Below are positions 52,279-64,000 of a stretch of 64,000 nucleotides of DNA, piece by piece (the first letter of the stretch is position 1; each line of letters begins with the position of its first letter). The DNA is from Tetragonia tetragonoides. Taxonomy: Eukaryota > Streptophyta > Magnoliopsida > Caryophyllales > Aizoaceae. The position numbers and the translations under genes are program-made. Location: assembly GCA_038025085.1 (NCBI GenBank), contig CM076142.1, positions 657,501-721,500 of the forward strand. Direction: 5' to 3'. Under the pieces are notes generated by a model. The model was not told where the DNA came from. It made no database searches and was given only the letters and a program-made list of their open reading frames with translations.

Positions 52279-53103
52279 AGATTAAGTTGACAACTACAAC
52301 ATTTCCATAGTTCGAGTTTACTTCCAATATTCACATATGATCTCATCTTTCGGGAGGGAAGAGATTGATGTTTTATTTACAAATAACTTTCTCCGATGTT
52401 CTGCTTATGCTCAGTTTTACGTTTTTTTATACGAACTTTTCTTTTTTTTGGGGTATTTTATGAAACAGCCAGAAATGCCTCCTTAATTTCCCTTAGACGG
52501 GGTAATGTGGATGTGGCAACTGTAAACATGAATAATGAATTTGATGGTTTTCAATTTTGAATTTGATGGTTTAGCAAAGTCCTTGATACTTAACTGTCAA
52601 ATTTGGTAAAATAAAATGGGAGAGACAGTTAACCATGGAGATCTAGAATGATACTCTGGTGTATCTTATAGAGGCAACAAGCGACAGAAAACGGACAAAT
52701 ATAGATTCCAGTGTAGCTGCTGATGGAGCGGGAAGACAAGCAAGCATTTCACCCGAAGGAAAAAAAAATATTGAAGAGATGAGATCGATTGTCATGATCA
52801 GCTCTTATTAATGAGCGGGAGAGTGTGTGGAGAGAGCCAAACATGATTTTAGTAAATTATGTTCAATCAATGTAGTAGAACACTTGAGTTTTACATTACA
52901 GGGTTATATGCTAAATCTTCTTGGAGGAACAATCTTAGAGGAATGATAAAGAAGTCTCACATACCAATGCTCCAGGAAGATAGGGATCTAAATCTCACAT
53001 GTTGCCTATTCTATTGCGGAATTTATAGTCCACTGTCCTGTGTTTTGTATAGATATGAGAGACGCAATTGCATGTTAACTACTCTAGTGAACAGCGTATG
53101 TGG
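52279..53103. other. Convergent 3' region, no gene seen
   Basis: Lies between the 3' end of the malectin-like pseudogene (+) and the UFL1 stop (-). No supported feature. Confidence 0.5.
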
Positions 53104-56100
53104 TCACCTTGCATCCTGAGGCGGGGAAGTTCCCAAGACCAAACTTTTCAGTGTTGGCATTAGGCTCTCCAGAAGCTCCTTTTTAGTCGCAATTCTGTCT
53201 GATGCACAATCGTCTTCCTAATAGGAAAGGAAAGCAAAGTGAATGAAATTATGTCCTGGATAGATGCATAAACCAGGCAGATCCACCAACTTGGTCAACA
53301 AAAAGTTTTAACATAATCACTGGTTTTCAAGGATTCAGCAAAACCGGAACAACCAAACATAAACACCATCAATTCACTTCTGTGGCTACTGGAATAAGCT
53401 GCAGTGAACTCCCCAGAAAATGTCATGAGATAGACATCCTCACCCAGATAAGGTTAGAAACTAGAGTCAAACGGACAGCCAAATTTGAGAAAGAATGCAG
53501 CTAAAAGGGATTGTTGGGCTTAGGGAGGAGGTTGTGAGAGCGGAAATCATTACTCACATCATTAGTTGCAGCGGATGTCAATTGCAAAAGTGTCACAGTT
53601 GCAGAATGGTAGTCAATTAGGGTCTTGTATGCTGATTCATCCAGCTTTTCCTGAACACAAGGTCAAACATACACTGTTCAGATGCAGTGGGACAGGAGTG
53701 TATTGCAATGGTGTCACCAGCAAGCATGCAGCTTAGGCAACAGTCTGAGTTCCAAAGGGCACAATTGTATAGACAAAAGAATCTTCATTACGAAGAGTCA
53801 ATAATGTCTTGAAAGAAACTAAAATCTTAATGGGGATAACATAGAAACAGAAATCACTTCAACGATGGACCCCATATAAAGGGCCTAGTTTCCATTTCCC
53901 TTATTTTTAGTGGAGCACCTTTTTTTAAGATAACATGGGTATACAAGTTTTTTTTTTTTTCCTTTTTTTTCTTTTTTTTCTTCTTCTGCTTGACTAATCC
54001 CGTGGCCCTGAAATTAACGACCAGGAAGAGCACCTTAGTGTAAGTCAGCGGCTTTTCTGCCAATCAGCCAAGACATATGATCAAACACCTCGATTCTCAT
54101 GGATGTGAAGTTCCATTATGTTCAAATACATGGTACATGAAGAACATCCATAACCGATTTTAGGACTAGAAGCTTTAATATTTGAATATCGTTGTGGACA
54201 AATAAAACAATACAAGTACAAGATAAACTCATTACCTTTAGCCGAGAAACAGCAATAGACATAGCCCTTCCTGGAGCCTGAAGAGCTTTATTATGAACCT
54301 ATCAGCCAACAAATAAACAAGTAAATAACTAATTTAAAATCTTCTCACATTCAGGACACAGGTAAGAGAAAGAACATAGATAATAAGCATAAAACAACTG
54401 CACTGTATTAACTGACCTTTAAATAAAGCAAAGAGACAACTTTCGGAAGCAGTGAAACTGGATCCGATTCAGTAGATACCTGAGATGTAAGATCCTGGAT
54501 ACACATTGAACAGCAGTTGGGACAAGCTTCAGAATAAGAATTATTTAACTACACCCTTGTCAGACCCGTCCTTTGTTGGAATCATAAAAGAGATGTCTAT
54601 CAAACAATGCATAGACAAGCTTAATGACACAAATAGACACACAGAGCAACACATCCTCACACAATTTCTAGCCTGTTTCTTGTATACCTTGCACCCCTTC
54701 AACAGTTCTAATGCAAAAACAAAAAAACAATGGCAAAAAACTTACAAAAAATCAGACTTGTCCGAAAATGACCTACGCTCATGCATCCATGAGAATATAA
54801 AATTACGCCAGCACATGTACCTAATTTGGGTGCATTAGGTGCTTGTTCTCTCTTTAAGAAATTTCTAACTCTTGGGTTTGGTAAGAAATTTGGGCAGCTT
54901 TCTTCCAGGTTATGTTCTCAGAAATTATTCTGTGATGACCATAGCAGTAGCCAGTAGGATTGATAAGTATGGTTGAGGTTGTGACATTCTAGAGGTTATA
55001 TGGGTAGTAGCTAATGCAATGACCAGGTGTAATGTCCCACAGCGGAGGTGCACACTGGGAGGCCCATTCAAGTGACCCATCAACAATAAAACAATGGCAA
55101 AGAAACTAGCGCAAGATGCATCACGACTGTTCATGTACCATAATAAATTGACTAGGGCAGGTTTGCCTCAAGCTCTCTAAACCTTGAAACAATAGCTAGA
55201 TCCAGCCAATTTTGCATTGATCAACAAATCTTGGCCCAAGTCGAGTCATTGCCTCATGATGCCAAAATGCCTAATGTCAGTGTTGTGAGCTCAGGACTTC
55301 CACACATAGTTCCTTGGCACCACTAGAATCAGACTTTGAAGAGCACCTGGCGTGGCCAAATATCACATCCACTATAGAGGAACTTTTCATTTTAGGTCGC
55401 TTGAGGTGTAGGTGCATCACAAGCTACAGAACTCAAACCTATAATCTATGAGGCTTGATATACCAGGAATCCAGGATCTATAAACTAGGATTGCAGGTAC
55501 CTGCAACAGCAAGGTATGGGGTCAACTAAGGTATGTAGAAGCAAATAACCTTTGGTGCCAACGGAATTCAGTAAGGCATGTAGAAGCACCAATACCCCAT
55601 AAACTTTGGTGCCAACGGAATTCAGTAACCTACAGACTTCAACATAACCAGAGGCCGAGGCTGGTTTAGGCCTGCTATGCTTTCAAGACTTCTATATGGG
55701 TACTTCTGGTTGGAGTGAAACTATAGCCTAGGATTTCTTAGGCAAACAACTTCTGGCAGAGATCCTCAGGATGAGGGTGCTTCATGAATTGTGCATGCAC
55801 GACCAAGTTTGGCTGCTTCCATACAGAAATTAGGCTCTCTTAGCAACCACCAGTTCAACTCTCCATTTTAAAAGTGATTTATGATAACGAGTTGTACACT
55901 TGTACTCCATCCATTGCCATGTAGGCCGTGGAAGTCCCGTAATTAAACTACCAGTATCAGCTATGTTGGCCAAAGTCGACCTCTAAAAGGATCCAAATCT
56001 CAGAAGATGGAAATATAGAGAGCTGGAACATATATCAAACATGATAAAACTAGTATATATATGTTCTGCAATTTGCTATCCTAGCTTGAGTTCATCAAGC

Positions 56101-59100
56101 TTTCAGCACTTAACCAGCTGCAACTGTCTAACCCTAACCCATATAAATCACATCCTAACAAGGACATTACAGCAAGCAAAAAAAAACATTCCCACCTTGA
56201 ATCTCTCTAGAACACAAAGCAACAGACAATCTCACATAAAAAGACAGGACAAGTCACCTTCCCCTAGCCACAGTGTGAAAACAAGTAGATTACAACAGAA
56301 TTTTTTTTGGAAACTAAAACACTACAAGTACCTTTAGCGAAAACAAGAGAAACAAGCAAGGGGAGCCAAGTAGTCTAGGTCTCTAGGAAAAGAAACAGAA
56401 AAGAACAGAGGGGGAGAAGAAAAACAAATACCTTGCGATATGAATGTAATAGTGTCTTCTCCAACTTCTTATCAAGTTTCTTCAAATATAGTCCGCTGTA
56501 GAAACAATAACCCATTCAAATGCATATAGTAAATGTTAGTAATTTATATTAAATAAACTACCAAATTGATAAGCATATTGATTTGCAAACTTTATACATA
56601 GCCTTCAATATATTCAGTCCAAAATTTAAGACCTTTCATCGAATTCTAATCCTAAAGCATAATGGGAAGAGAAGCTCTTAATTACCTTTCCTCAGCTGCC
56701 GCTGCTAATGCTGTCATGAATGTGTCTACCCACTGTCAGATGCAAAATTAAGGAAATGTGAGTCATAACAAGATGCATGTCTGTCTGAGTAAGATTGCAT
56801 TTCTACAAATAAAATTACAAAAGTAGTGATTGGGCAGTGCTCAGTATGAAGTTATAAAAGCAGAACTCATTGTAAAAGAAACTGATGGCAAAAGAAGTTC
56901 CAGGCACGAGTTCAAAATTTTATGATAAACAATGGGAAATGAATGCAACAGGTCAGCCTACCACAGTTGTAAAAAATGGCACGTGAACAGTTTTCTCCAC
57001 TTTTATGGAAAACAGAAAAGCTGAAAAGACTACAAAGTTTCGGCGTACTAATCTACTTATCCAGGAATTCGAGCACATAAAATTTTCAGATTCTGAAGGG
57101 CGCAAATGAAAAAAAACAAGAATAGTCGTCAGCTGCATAAGGATAAAGAGGGCAAGAAAAATAGGGATAAACCAACAATGTTTGGCATCAACCTTTCCAT
57201 CCAAAGATTCCACCAAAGCGACAGCCTTGACTGAAAGAGAACCGTGCAAACTCTTCGCCTGAACAGACCAATAAGCTTGATCACATACTTACCCAAAATG
57301 TATTTGGAAAAAGAAAAGAACTCCAATGTCCTAAATCTTAAATTCTTAACCCTACAGAAACCCAACAGTAAACTCACATACCAGTGAATTCCTTTCCCCG
57401 GAACTGAGAGAAACATTCTCTGGATTTTGAGATTCTTCTATTGCAATTCCATTCTTCAATTTGTTGTAAACATCCTAAATTCCGAAAACCCCCTTCAGTT
57501 AGTGCAATTGCAAATCATCCAACTTGCAATAACAGAATTGAAGCTTCAAGATGGTTTAAGTGATGGTAGATTTAAAATATATAAAAAAAAAAAAAACAGT
57601 AATAGTCAGTACCATACCAAGCTAAACAAGAACAAGTCTGTCATGGAAGCACCAGAAGTTCTTAGTAGATGTCTGTGCAATACAACCTGAAATAAAAGAA
57701 CAGTGGGAACAGTGGAAACCTATCACTTACAGTGGAAAAAAAAGAAAACAAGAAAGAAAAACCATCTACACTTCTACGAACCAACAAAAAACTGATATGT
57801 GCACAAGGGCAAAAGAAACTTACAGAGGTTGCTTGGTCATCCTCAAACAAGTCCAATGCTTTTTCATAGAGCTGCATATTCAAGTTTGCCTGGACAAAGC
57901 AGAGTTAGATGAAAGACAGGGTATGTGTAAGGCGTACTACAAAACATAATAACTCTTAAACAGAGCACCTTGGTTAAAGCTATGAGAAAGCATCAGAAGA
58001 TGAAAAATGTTAAAAACTATTCAGAAATTTTCTTTTTCCGTTTTTCCAGCAAGGCATACGTTAATGCTAACCTCATCAAGCTTCTTTTGCAGGTTATCAA
58101 TCACACGTTTTATCCTATCTGAATTTTCTGCTTGCATGGCCTTTCTTCTTTCATTCCATGAAGTGAGCAGCATAGGTCTCAAATGGCTTGCCAAGGGTTT
58201 AAGAATTGTCTCATGATCATCCATACCTATAGTGAAGTAACACCACATATCAATCAGGATAAAGCGAAAATCATAGCGACGACGTACAAGGTACATTGCA
58301 AACCTTGCTCTTCGAATTCGGGCACCAGGGTGAAAATCTTGTTAACTATCCAATCCTCTGAAGGAACTCCAACACTGTCCTCTTTTGATTTTTTTGACTC
58401 TGAAACATGTGACACTGATGTGTCCTTGCCCTTTCTCTGGTTTTTCTTAGACTTAGTCGACATAATTTCTTGATTATCCAGATCACTTTCCGCAGCAGAA
58501 CTCCTAGTATTCCCGCCAGATTTTCCTTTCTTCTTCTTCGAACCTTTCTCCACGCCAGATCTACTTCCACTCTCACTACTGGTATCATTTGACTGAGATA
58601 ATCTACCTGAATCATTTCCAACTTTGCCTTCCTTGGTCAAAATCTTTTCATCACCCGTTTTTCCACCAGAAGAGACAGAAACAGCAAAGGTTTGCATCTC
58701 CTTCTCCAGTCGAGTGAAGACATCCTAAACAGCAAGATGTATATATTTACAAAGCAGCAGTTTTTATTAGAAAGTTATCACCTACTTCTGAAGCTTCCAG
58801 ACAATTTATAAAATAGCTTGTCTGTAGCTTAAAAACTCAAACAAATCTAGACAAATTCTCTTCAAAGGCTTCATATCTCATACCTTGACAAAGCCATTGC
58901 TAAGCACATAGGACTCTCCCACAACAAGTGCTCTGTTGGACTGAAAACCAACAACGAAACTCATTAACTCGAAACTACAAATTACAAAAGTAAGAAGCAT
59001 GACAAACACCGATGACCAAAATCTGTCACCTTTATTGCTGACTGAACAGATGGGCACAGGGACACTATCTTTGATGCATCTTGAGATCCAAATAATGTGG

Positions 59101-62100
59101 GCAGAACTGTGAGGGAATCAATCCTGTAACCATTCATTAATCAGAAGGAAGGGCAGAGAAGAAGCATAAATATTACGATGGAACAAACAAGTTAACGGTC
59201 ACAAAGATAACGCCTTTACATATGCATTCCTTCTTTAAGCATGCGCTCAAAAGATTTGTATAAAGATCTTCAATATACAGGTTAAAATAACACGCAAAAC
59301 GCTGTCTGACAAATGTGGAAGAGCAACTGAGCTGAGGCCGAGAGCAAACTTATCCCACAAAAAGAGAACTTTTTTGGATTTACGTAACTGCCTCTCCTGA
59401 GTTCTAACCTAAAGAGAACAGGACAAGATCAGGGGACTACCCCAACTACTTCAAGCCAAGGCAATCAAACATCTGGACTGACCTACACTATGGTTGGTAC
59501 ACTTCAAAAAAACATCCAGGTATAAAAGGCTAAATTTAGGAGACTCAAAATGTCCCAGTTAATAGTTTATGCAGGCCACACTGTCGGCATGACCACCGCC
59601 ACCACTGTTTAATTATGCTCCAAAATTAATTAAAACAAATTTCTAATGAAATATAGTTTTAATGCTTAGTGGCAGATCATATTTCCTAAGAACTAGGATT
59701 AGTGAGGTTAGTGGAGTCAATGAATGTTACACTTCTTGAGAAAGTTTGTTAGATAGTGTGAGCAGTGGGTCCATGTTCTCCCATGTTTAGCTCATTTGTA
59801 GTTAAGCTTTGCACTAGATGTGCCTATTTAAGTTGAGATTGTACTCAATTGTTAATTGGAATGGAGGTCAGAAAATTAAGTCTATGAATTTGGGTCTATT
59901 CTTCTCATCTCTTTCTCCTCCATTCCCATCAACCACCAACCCCCCCCCCCATGTAGGCACCACAGAAGAGAAGAGGGGCACCTATGTAAATGTTGCAACA
60001 ATTGGAAAAAACTGGACTCAAACAAAAAAATAAGGAAACCCAATTAGTAACCACGGGTACGAAAATGGTTGAAAACTCACCAGCTATTACGTTCAATCGC
60101 ATCCTCTACAGCTGCATCCAACATCTCAATCATTGAGGGGTGAATGAAAATGGTAACCAAAGCAATACCTTCAGGATATCTGGACTAAAATTAAGAGCTT
60201 AAGAAAATCAGATTCCAAGGAATAAGAGAAAAGACTAGCTAAGTGTAAGCTTTGTAACAAAAATGTAAAAGGGCTGAAAGGTACCTGTAAGTACTGCATA
60301 GGCTGTGGTATTCCTAATTTGTGAAGAGAGTCATAGCTTATGAATGAATTCTGCAACCAAATATAAAAATCAAACATCAGAATTTACCACACAGTGCAAA
60401 CTAATATCACTCTGTTTTCATCCTTTAGAAAGGGTTCATCTTGAATTAATTACCCTACAAATTCCCCAATCCCAGGTGATGCATTCCAAAACCCTGGATT
60501 CTTGAACACTATCACTGGCAGTGAATCGATGTAGGTCAACTACTCGTAAAGACTTAGTTGGGTTTGTATGCTCTATCTGATCTAAATCACATTACAAATA
60601 TCACGTGACCTGATTTCGATGCCATAAAGTTCACTGGCTAACCCTCTTTACCTCATTCAAAATTCTCTACTAGCATGCCCTTTAGATGTGACTTGTCTGC
60701 AATCTAAGACGACTGGATATGAACATCGTAAAAGGACATAATAAGAGACTTACAACATCTGTTCTGCAAGTATCATAAAATTTCCCCAACACAGACAATG
60801 TTTCAATGTGACGCAATGCTTTCCAATCATTTATTAATTTCTGTTTAGGCATTGTATGTCATTTAAAAGGCAGTGAGAACTGGGAATGGAAAAACTTATC
60901 TCAACAAAGCTTCGTACCTGTGAAAGAAAAGAGTCAACAAATTCCTTTTGAGCAGAAGCAAACACCTGGTACAAAGCATAACCAAATGACAACTCGCATC
61001 ACGAATTCCTGATAATACCAAGTTGGAAAGACCTTGTGCAACAGAACATCAAAGTGAAGCCATATGCAACATTTGACAAGGAAACAAGATGTTAAAATTG
61101 AAATCAAAAGTAAGATGGGAAAATTGATCCATACAGCAGGTGTCCAATGAACTCCAGCACGAAGGGAACCAAGGATTTCCACTTCCTTCACTAAAACATT
61201 GAACAATGATTGAAAGAAAGAGTTGTCCACAGCCACACCAGTAGCTCCATCAATTGCCTGCAGCAACTGCTGCAAAGAGCTCCACAATGCAGACAAATTC
61301 ATTGGAACAGTTATACCCCTTCCAGCACCACGAACCATTGCATTCACACGTGCAACATAAGCTGGGGTGTATAATTGCCCACCTTCAAGCCTGCCTTTTA
61401 TCTACACAACCAACATGAACATAAATTAGCTAAAATCAGCTAAGCAGTCATCAATGCCAGTACACCGAGCCTTTACTAAAGAGTGTGCCATACCAGAGTT
61501 CCAAGCCGTGAGTCTAACATTGAAGAGACCAACTCTGAACCCACTTGTAACTGTGCAGCAAGCTCAGCCACAGCAATCTGACTGCATTCTTGAAGTCTTT
61601 CATTGATTTCTTCAGCCACTGAATCCCAATAAGAGTTGGAAATTATCTCTCCTTGAATTAGCATAAGCCCAGGATCATCAGAGACTACAACTTGAGCTTG
61701 TTTCTCAACATGATATAAATCAACACTAGTAGTATCCGCAAGATCAATCAATGAAACGCGCCCAATCCTGTTGACCTCCGCCAGTATATCAAGCCGCAAT
61801 TGTTCCTATCCCAGGATCATTATCAATATGAGCTAATCAAATAATTTTACTAACAACAACAGAAAAATCAAACAAGCAATCTTGGCAACCTTTAACCCAA
61901 TTACCGCTAACTAAACATGTTGAGAAACAACTCCAAAATCAATTGACAAGCAACACCACACAATTATAAATAGTTCACCAGGTATTATTGACGTTCAAGA
62001 ACTCACTAGCCATAGCAACAAAAGCTAATACGCAAAACCTTAAACCTAAGTTGCGATAATTCGGAAATTTAGGTCCAGAGAAAATCAAAATATACAATAT

Positions 62101-62323
62101 CAAATGATCAAATGCGATATTTTGAAGAGATAGAGAGAGAAAATCAAACCGGAGTTATGTATTCTTTGCCGGAGATAGTATGGAGAAGATCGAAATCGAC
62201 AATTTGAAGTTGATGGAGTTTCTGAACCAATTCGACGACATTTCGTTCCGATAATCGAATACTTGATTTGGCTTGTTGAGCTGATTCGAATTGCCTCTGT
62301 AATTCCAGCAGTTCTTCATCCAT
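53104..62323 (-). CDS. UFL1: E3 UFM1-protein ligase 1 homolog, 816 aa, 20 exons
   Basis: Exons in gene order: 62150-62323, 61494-61805, 61135-61401, 60918-60965, 60285-60350, 60081-60184, 59030-59123, 58884-58940, 58304-58724, 58072-58226, 57824-57889, 57618-57686, 57382-57474, 57193-57258, 56686-56732, 56432-56495, 54417-54494, 54236-54298, 53558-53650 and 53104-53217 (2451 nt, 816 aa). UFL1 attaches the ubiquitin-like UFM1 to targets such as ribosomal protein uL24 at the ER, with DDRGK1/UFBP1, in ribosome quality control and ER-phagy. Visible: N-terminal MDEELLELQRQFESAQQ, winged-helix-like segments (LAEVNRIGRVSLIDLADTT), and a low-complexity Lys/Ser-rich linker at about 375-490. There is no RING or HECT, as expected. 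The Arabidopsis protein (about 793 aa) is slightly shorter. The largest intron (54495-56431) shows no coding content. Confidence 0.95.
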
Positions 62324-62472
62324 TTTCGTGCAAAGGAAAGATTGAGGAGAGAGAAAATACTGAGGAGAGAGAAAATATTGAGAAGAGAGAGATGGGGTTT
62401 TGGGATTGTTTTGGGTATTTTGATGTTGATTCACTTCCTCTTTCTCGAGTTGCTGTTTTCAGTTGTTACGCT

Positions 62473-63249
62473 CAGGATCAGGATGAAACTTATTCGGATT
62501 AAATTTAAAATTCAATCAAATCCAATTTAAATCAGTTAATTTAGATTGTACCTTTTAGATTTCGGATTGAATTAATTTGAAAAAAATAATTTTTGGATTT
62601 TCGGATTAGATTTGAACTCACTCTTTTGGAGTCCAATAATTCAATTCAATCCAAATTAAATATAAATTAATAAATAAAAATAATATAATCCAAAATAAAT
62701 GATACTAGCCAAAAATAAAAAAGTATAAACTACAAATTAAAACCTAAGGGATTGAAGCCAACAATAAAATGCATACATAAATTAAGAAAGAAAAACTCTT
62801 TCAGACAACTCATTTAAGTCACGCCTTAGCAACCACTCGTCCACTTGCTATCTTTTTACAAATCTGTCTTCACCATGTACACTAAAGCGGAGATTACCGA
62901 AGACCTTTGAAATACATAATTTGCATTTTTTTTTTTGGTAACAATTTGCATTTTTTTTTCAATGAATGTTGTAGACTTGTAGTTGGCTTCGACATTTGTA
63001 TTATTATATTATCGATGAACTTTTTTTTAATTAATGGACATTGTTGTAGAAAAGGTAAGGAGTCCAGAAAAATTCAGATTATTCGGATCAGATTGGATTA
63101 CGGATAATAATTCGGATTGGATTCAGACTCAAAAATCAAGTCCAAAATAGTTTGGATTGGATTTGGACTCAAAATTTCGAGTCCAAATTTTTTTGGATTG
63201 AATACGGACTAGGCGATAATCCAATCCAAAGTCCAAACTTTCACCCCTA
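62473..63249. mobile_element. hAT-type MITE, 777 bp, in the UFL1 promoter region
   Basis: The right end complemented reads TAGGGGTGAAAGTTTGG; the left reads CAGGATCAGGATGAAACTT, alignable with a small insertion. The flanking 8-mers gttacgct (62465-62472) and cttacgct (63250-63257) differ at one base. Both arms repeat 'attcggattgg', 'aatccaatcc' and 'gtccaaa' words. Its left end lies 149 bp upstream of the UFL1 start codon. Confidence 0.7.
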
Positions 63250-63257
63250 CTTACGCT

Positions 63258-63784
63258 AATGGTCAAAGGAGGGTTTTGGCCTTTGGGTTAAAAGAAAAAT
63301 CGCGCTTTCCTTGCCGCTGTTGAAATAGCAGCGTTAAACCGCGTTTTAGTTCCAGCTCAAAACACGCGTTTAATACTTGTCTAAAACGCGTTTTTGTTGC
63401 CAACTTACCCTTCCTCCAGGTATAAAGTATAAACCAGATTGCAATAGGGGCCAAAAGTATACATTTTGTGATTAAATGATAAGGGTTTACGTGTTAATAA
63501 TAAAACGTAAATTAAGATCCTAAAAAATATCTACAACGAGATAATAAATTTTCTAAATAAAAAACTTATAACTCGCAATTACCCTCTAAATATTTATTTT
63601 GGTTGTCATTTTATTTAATAAATTTTAATTTCGTAAATTAGTTAGCATTCTCATTGAGTGAACAAACTTTCATAGCCAAACAATTAGGATAGTGAGCTAT
63701 AATTCATTTTCATACCATTTGATATAATGAAATATTATAAATATTCTAATTTTATTGAAAGATTTAGATAAAATTTACATATTT
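63258..63784. other. Intergenic DNA with a CGCGTTT-rich patch
   Basis: No gene seen. Between 63300 and 63395 'gcgttaaaccgcgttttag', 'acacgcgtttaa' and 'aaaacgcgttttt' follow each other in otherwise AT-rich sequence. Confidence 0.4.
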
Positions 63785-63918
63785 CACAAAAGTTCAAGTT
63801 TGAGCTCGAATTCTGTTTTTTTTTTTTAATCAAACCAAAACGTGCTTAATTTTATGGCTCAAAAACGAGCCAAATCCAAGTTTTGCAATGTTTCTCGGCT
63901 CGGTTCGTGGCAAGCCTA
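63785..63918. mobile_element. Fragment of a hAT-type MITE related to 47720-48301
   Basis: The text 'aaaacgagccaaatccaagttttgcaatgtttctcggctcggttcg' followed by 'gtggcaagccta' is the inverted counterpart of the left part of the 47720 element, ending in the complement of TAGGCTTGCCAC. The other end was not found. Confidence 0.6.
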
Positions 63919-64000
63919 ACCAAAAGTAAAAGCCTCTATAAAGTGAACTTGACAAGACATTGTGGATTTGTGGATCATAGTGGGGTGGAATTCACATTCA

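Noticed and set aside
54500..56400. Possible gene inside the large UFL1 intron
   Set aside because: ORFs there are short and without splice structure or motifs. Only a weak repeat around 55550-55640 was seen ('tttggtgccaacggaattcagtaa' twice).

Overview
The window is nuclear DNA of a flowering plant, most likely a core eudicot (Caryophyllales is a weak guess). Genes are intron-rich with GT-AG introns, intergenic DNA is AT-rich and full of MITEs and SINEs, there is a roughly 313-bp satellite, and the coding genes are plant types: CCT protein, ER-type Ca2+-ATPase, CrRLK1L receptor kinase and UFL1. No bacterial, organellar or viral gene was seen.

Layout. 1-4350: satellite array of about 14 monomers, preceded by the end of a hAT-like MITE. 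4350-10000: no gene; several MITEs. 10136-11577 (+): three-exon CCT-motif gene. 11578-15418: no gene; two related SINEs in opposite orientation. 15419-18850 (-): RNase P/MRP subunit RPP30, six exons. 19330-19860: one SINE inserted into another. 20526-21649 (+): unrecognised two-exon gene for a basic Lys/Ser/Thr-rich protein. 22416-29302 (-): ER-type Ca2+-ATPase, eight coding exons, with a poly(A)-tailed insertion in one intron and an Au-like SINE in another. 31180-32500: Tourist-like MITEs. 33000-35772: minisatellites and a second block of the same satellite. 36577-38845 (+): dead gene of the MAC5A/RBM22 splicing-factor family in which one exon region is tandemly duplicated. 40285-40752 (+): intronless gene for a small basic protein, with a SINE just upstream of its TATA box. 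42962-45454 (-): HERK1-type CrRLK1L receptor kinase. 47720-49299: two hAT-like MITEs. 50168-52278 (+): broken malectin-like/LRR receptor gene. 53104-62323 (-): E3 UFM1-protein ligase UFL1, 20 exons. 62473-63249: a hAT-like MITE in the UFL1 promoter region.

How the genes relate. They are independent eukaryotic genes, not an operon. Gene content looks like an old conserved block. From memory, the Arabidopsis relatives fall into a few neighbourhoods: CCT gene and RPP30 (At5g59990/At5g59980), a CCT paralogue with MAC5A and ECA1/ECA4 (At1g07), and UFL1, malectin-like proteins and HERK1 (At3g46220-46290). Exon joins were made by hand from splice sites and conserved protein frames; every full join keeps frame to a single stop.

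No new defence or enzymatic system was found. The least ordinary items are the tandemly duplicated dead MAC5A exon, the SINE-in-SINE with a perfect 14-bp target duplication, a set of hAT-ended MITEs whose interiors are built from different iterated short words, and the two-site satellite.
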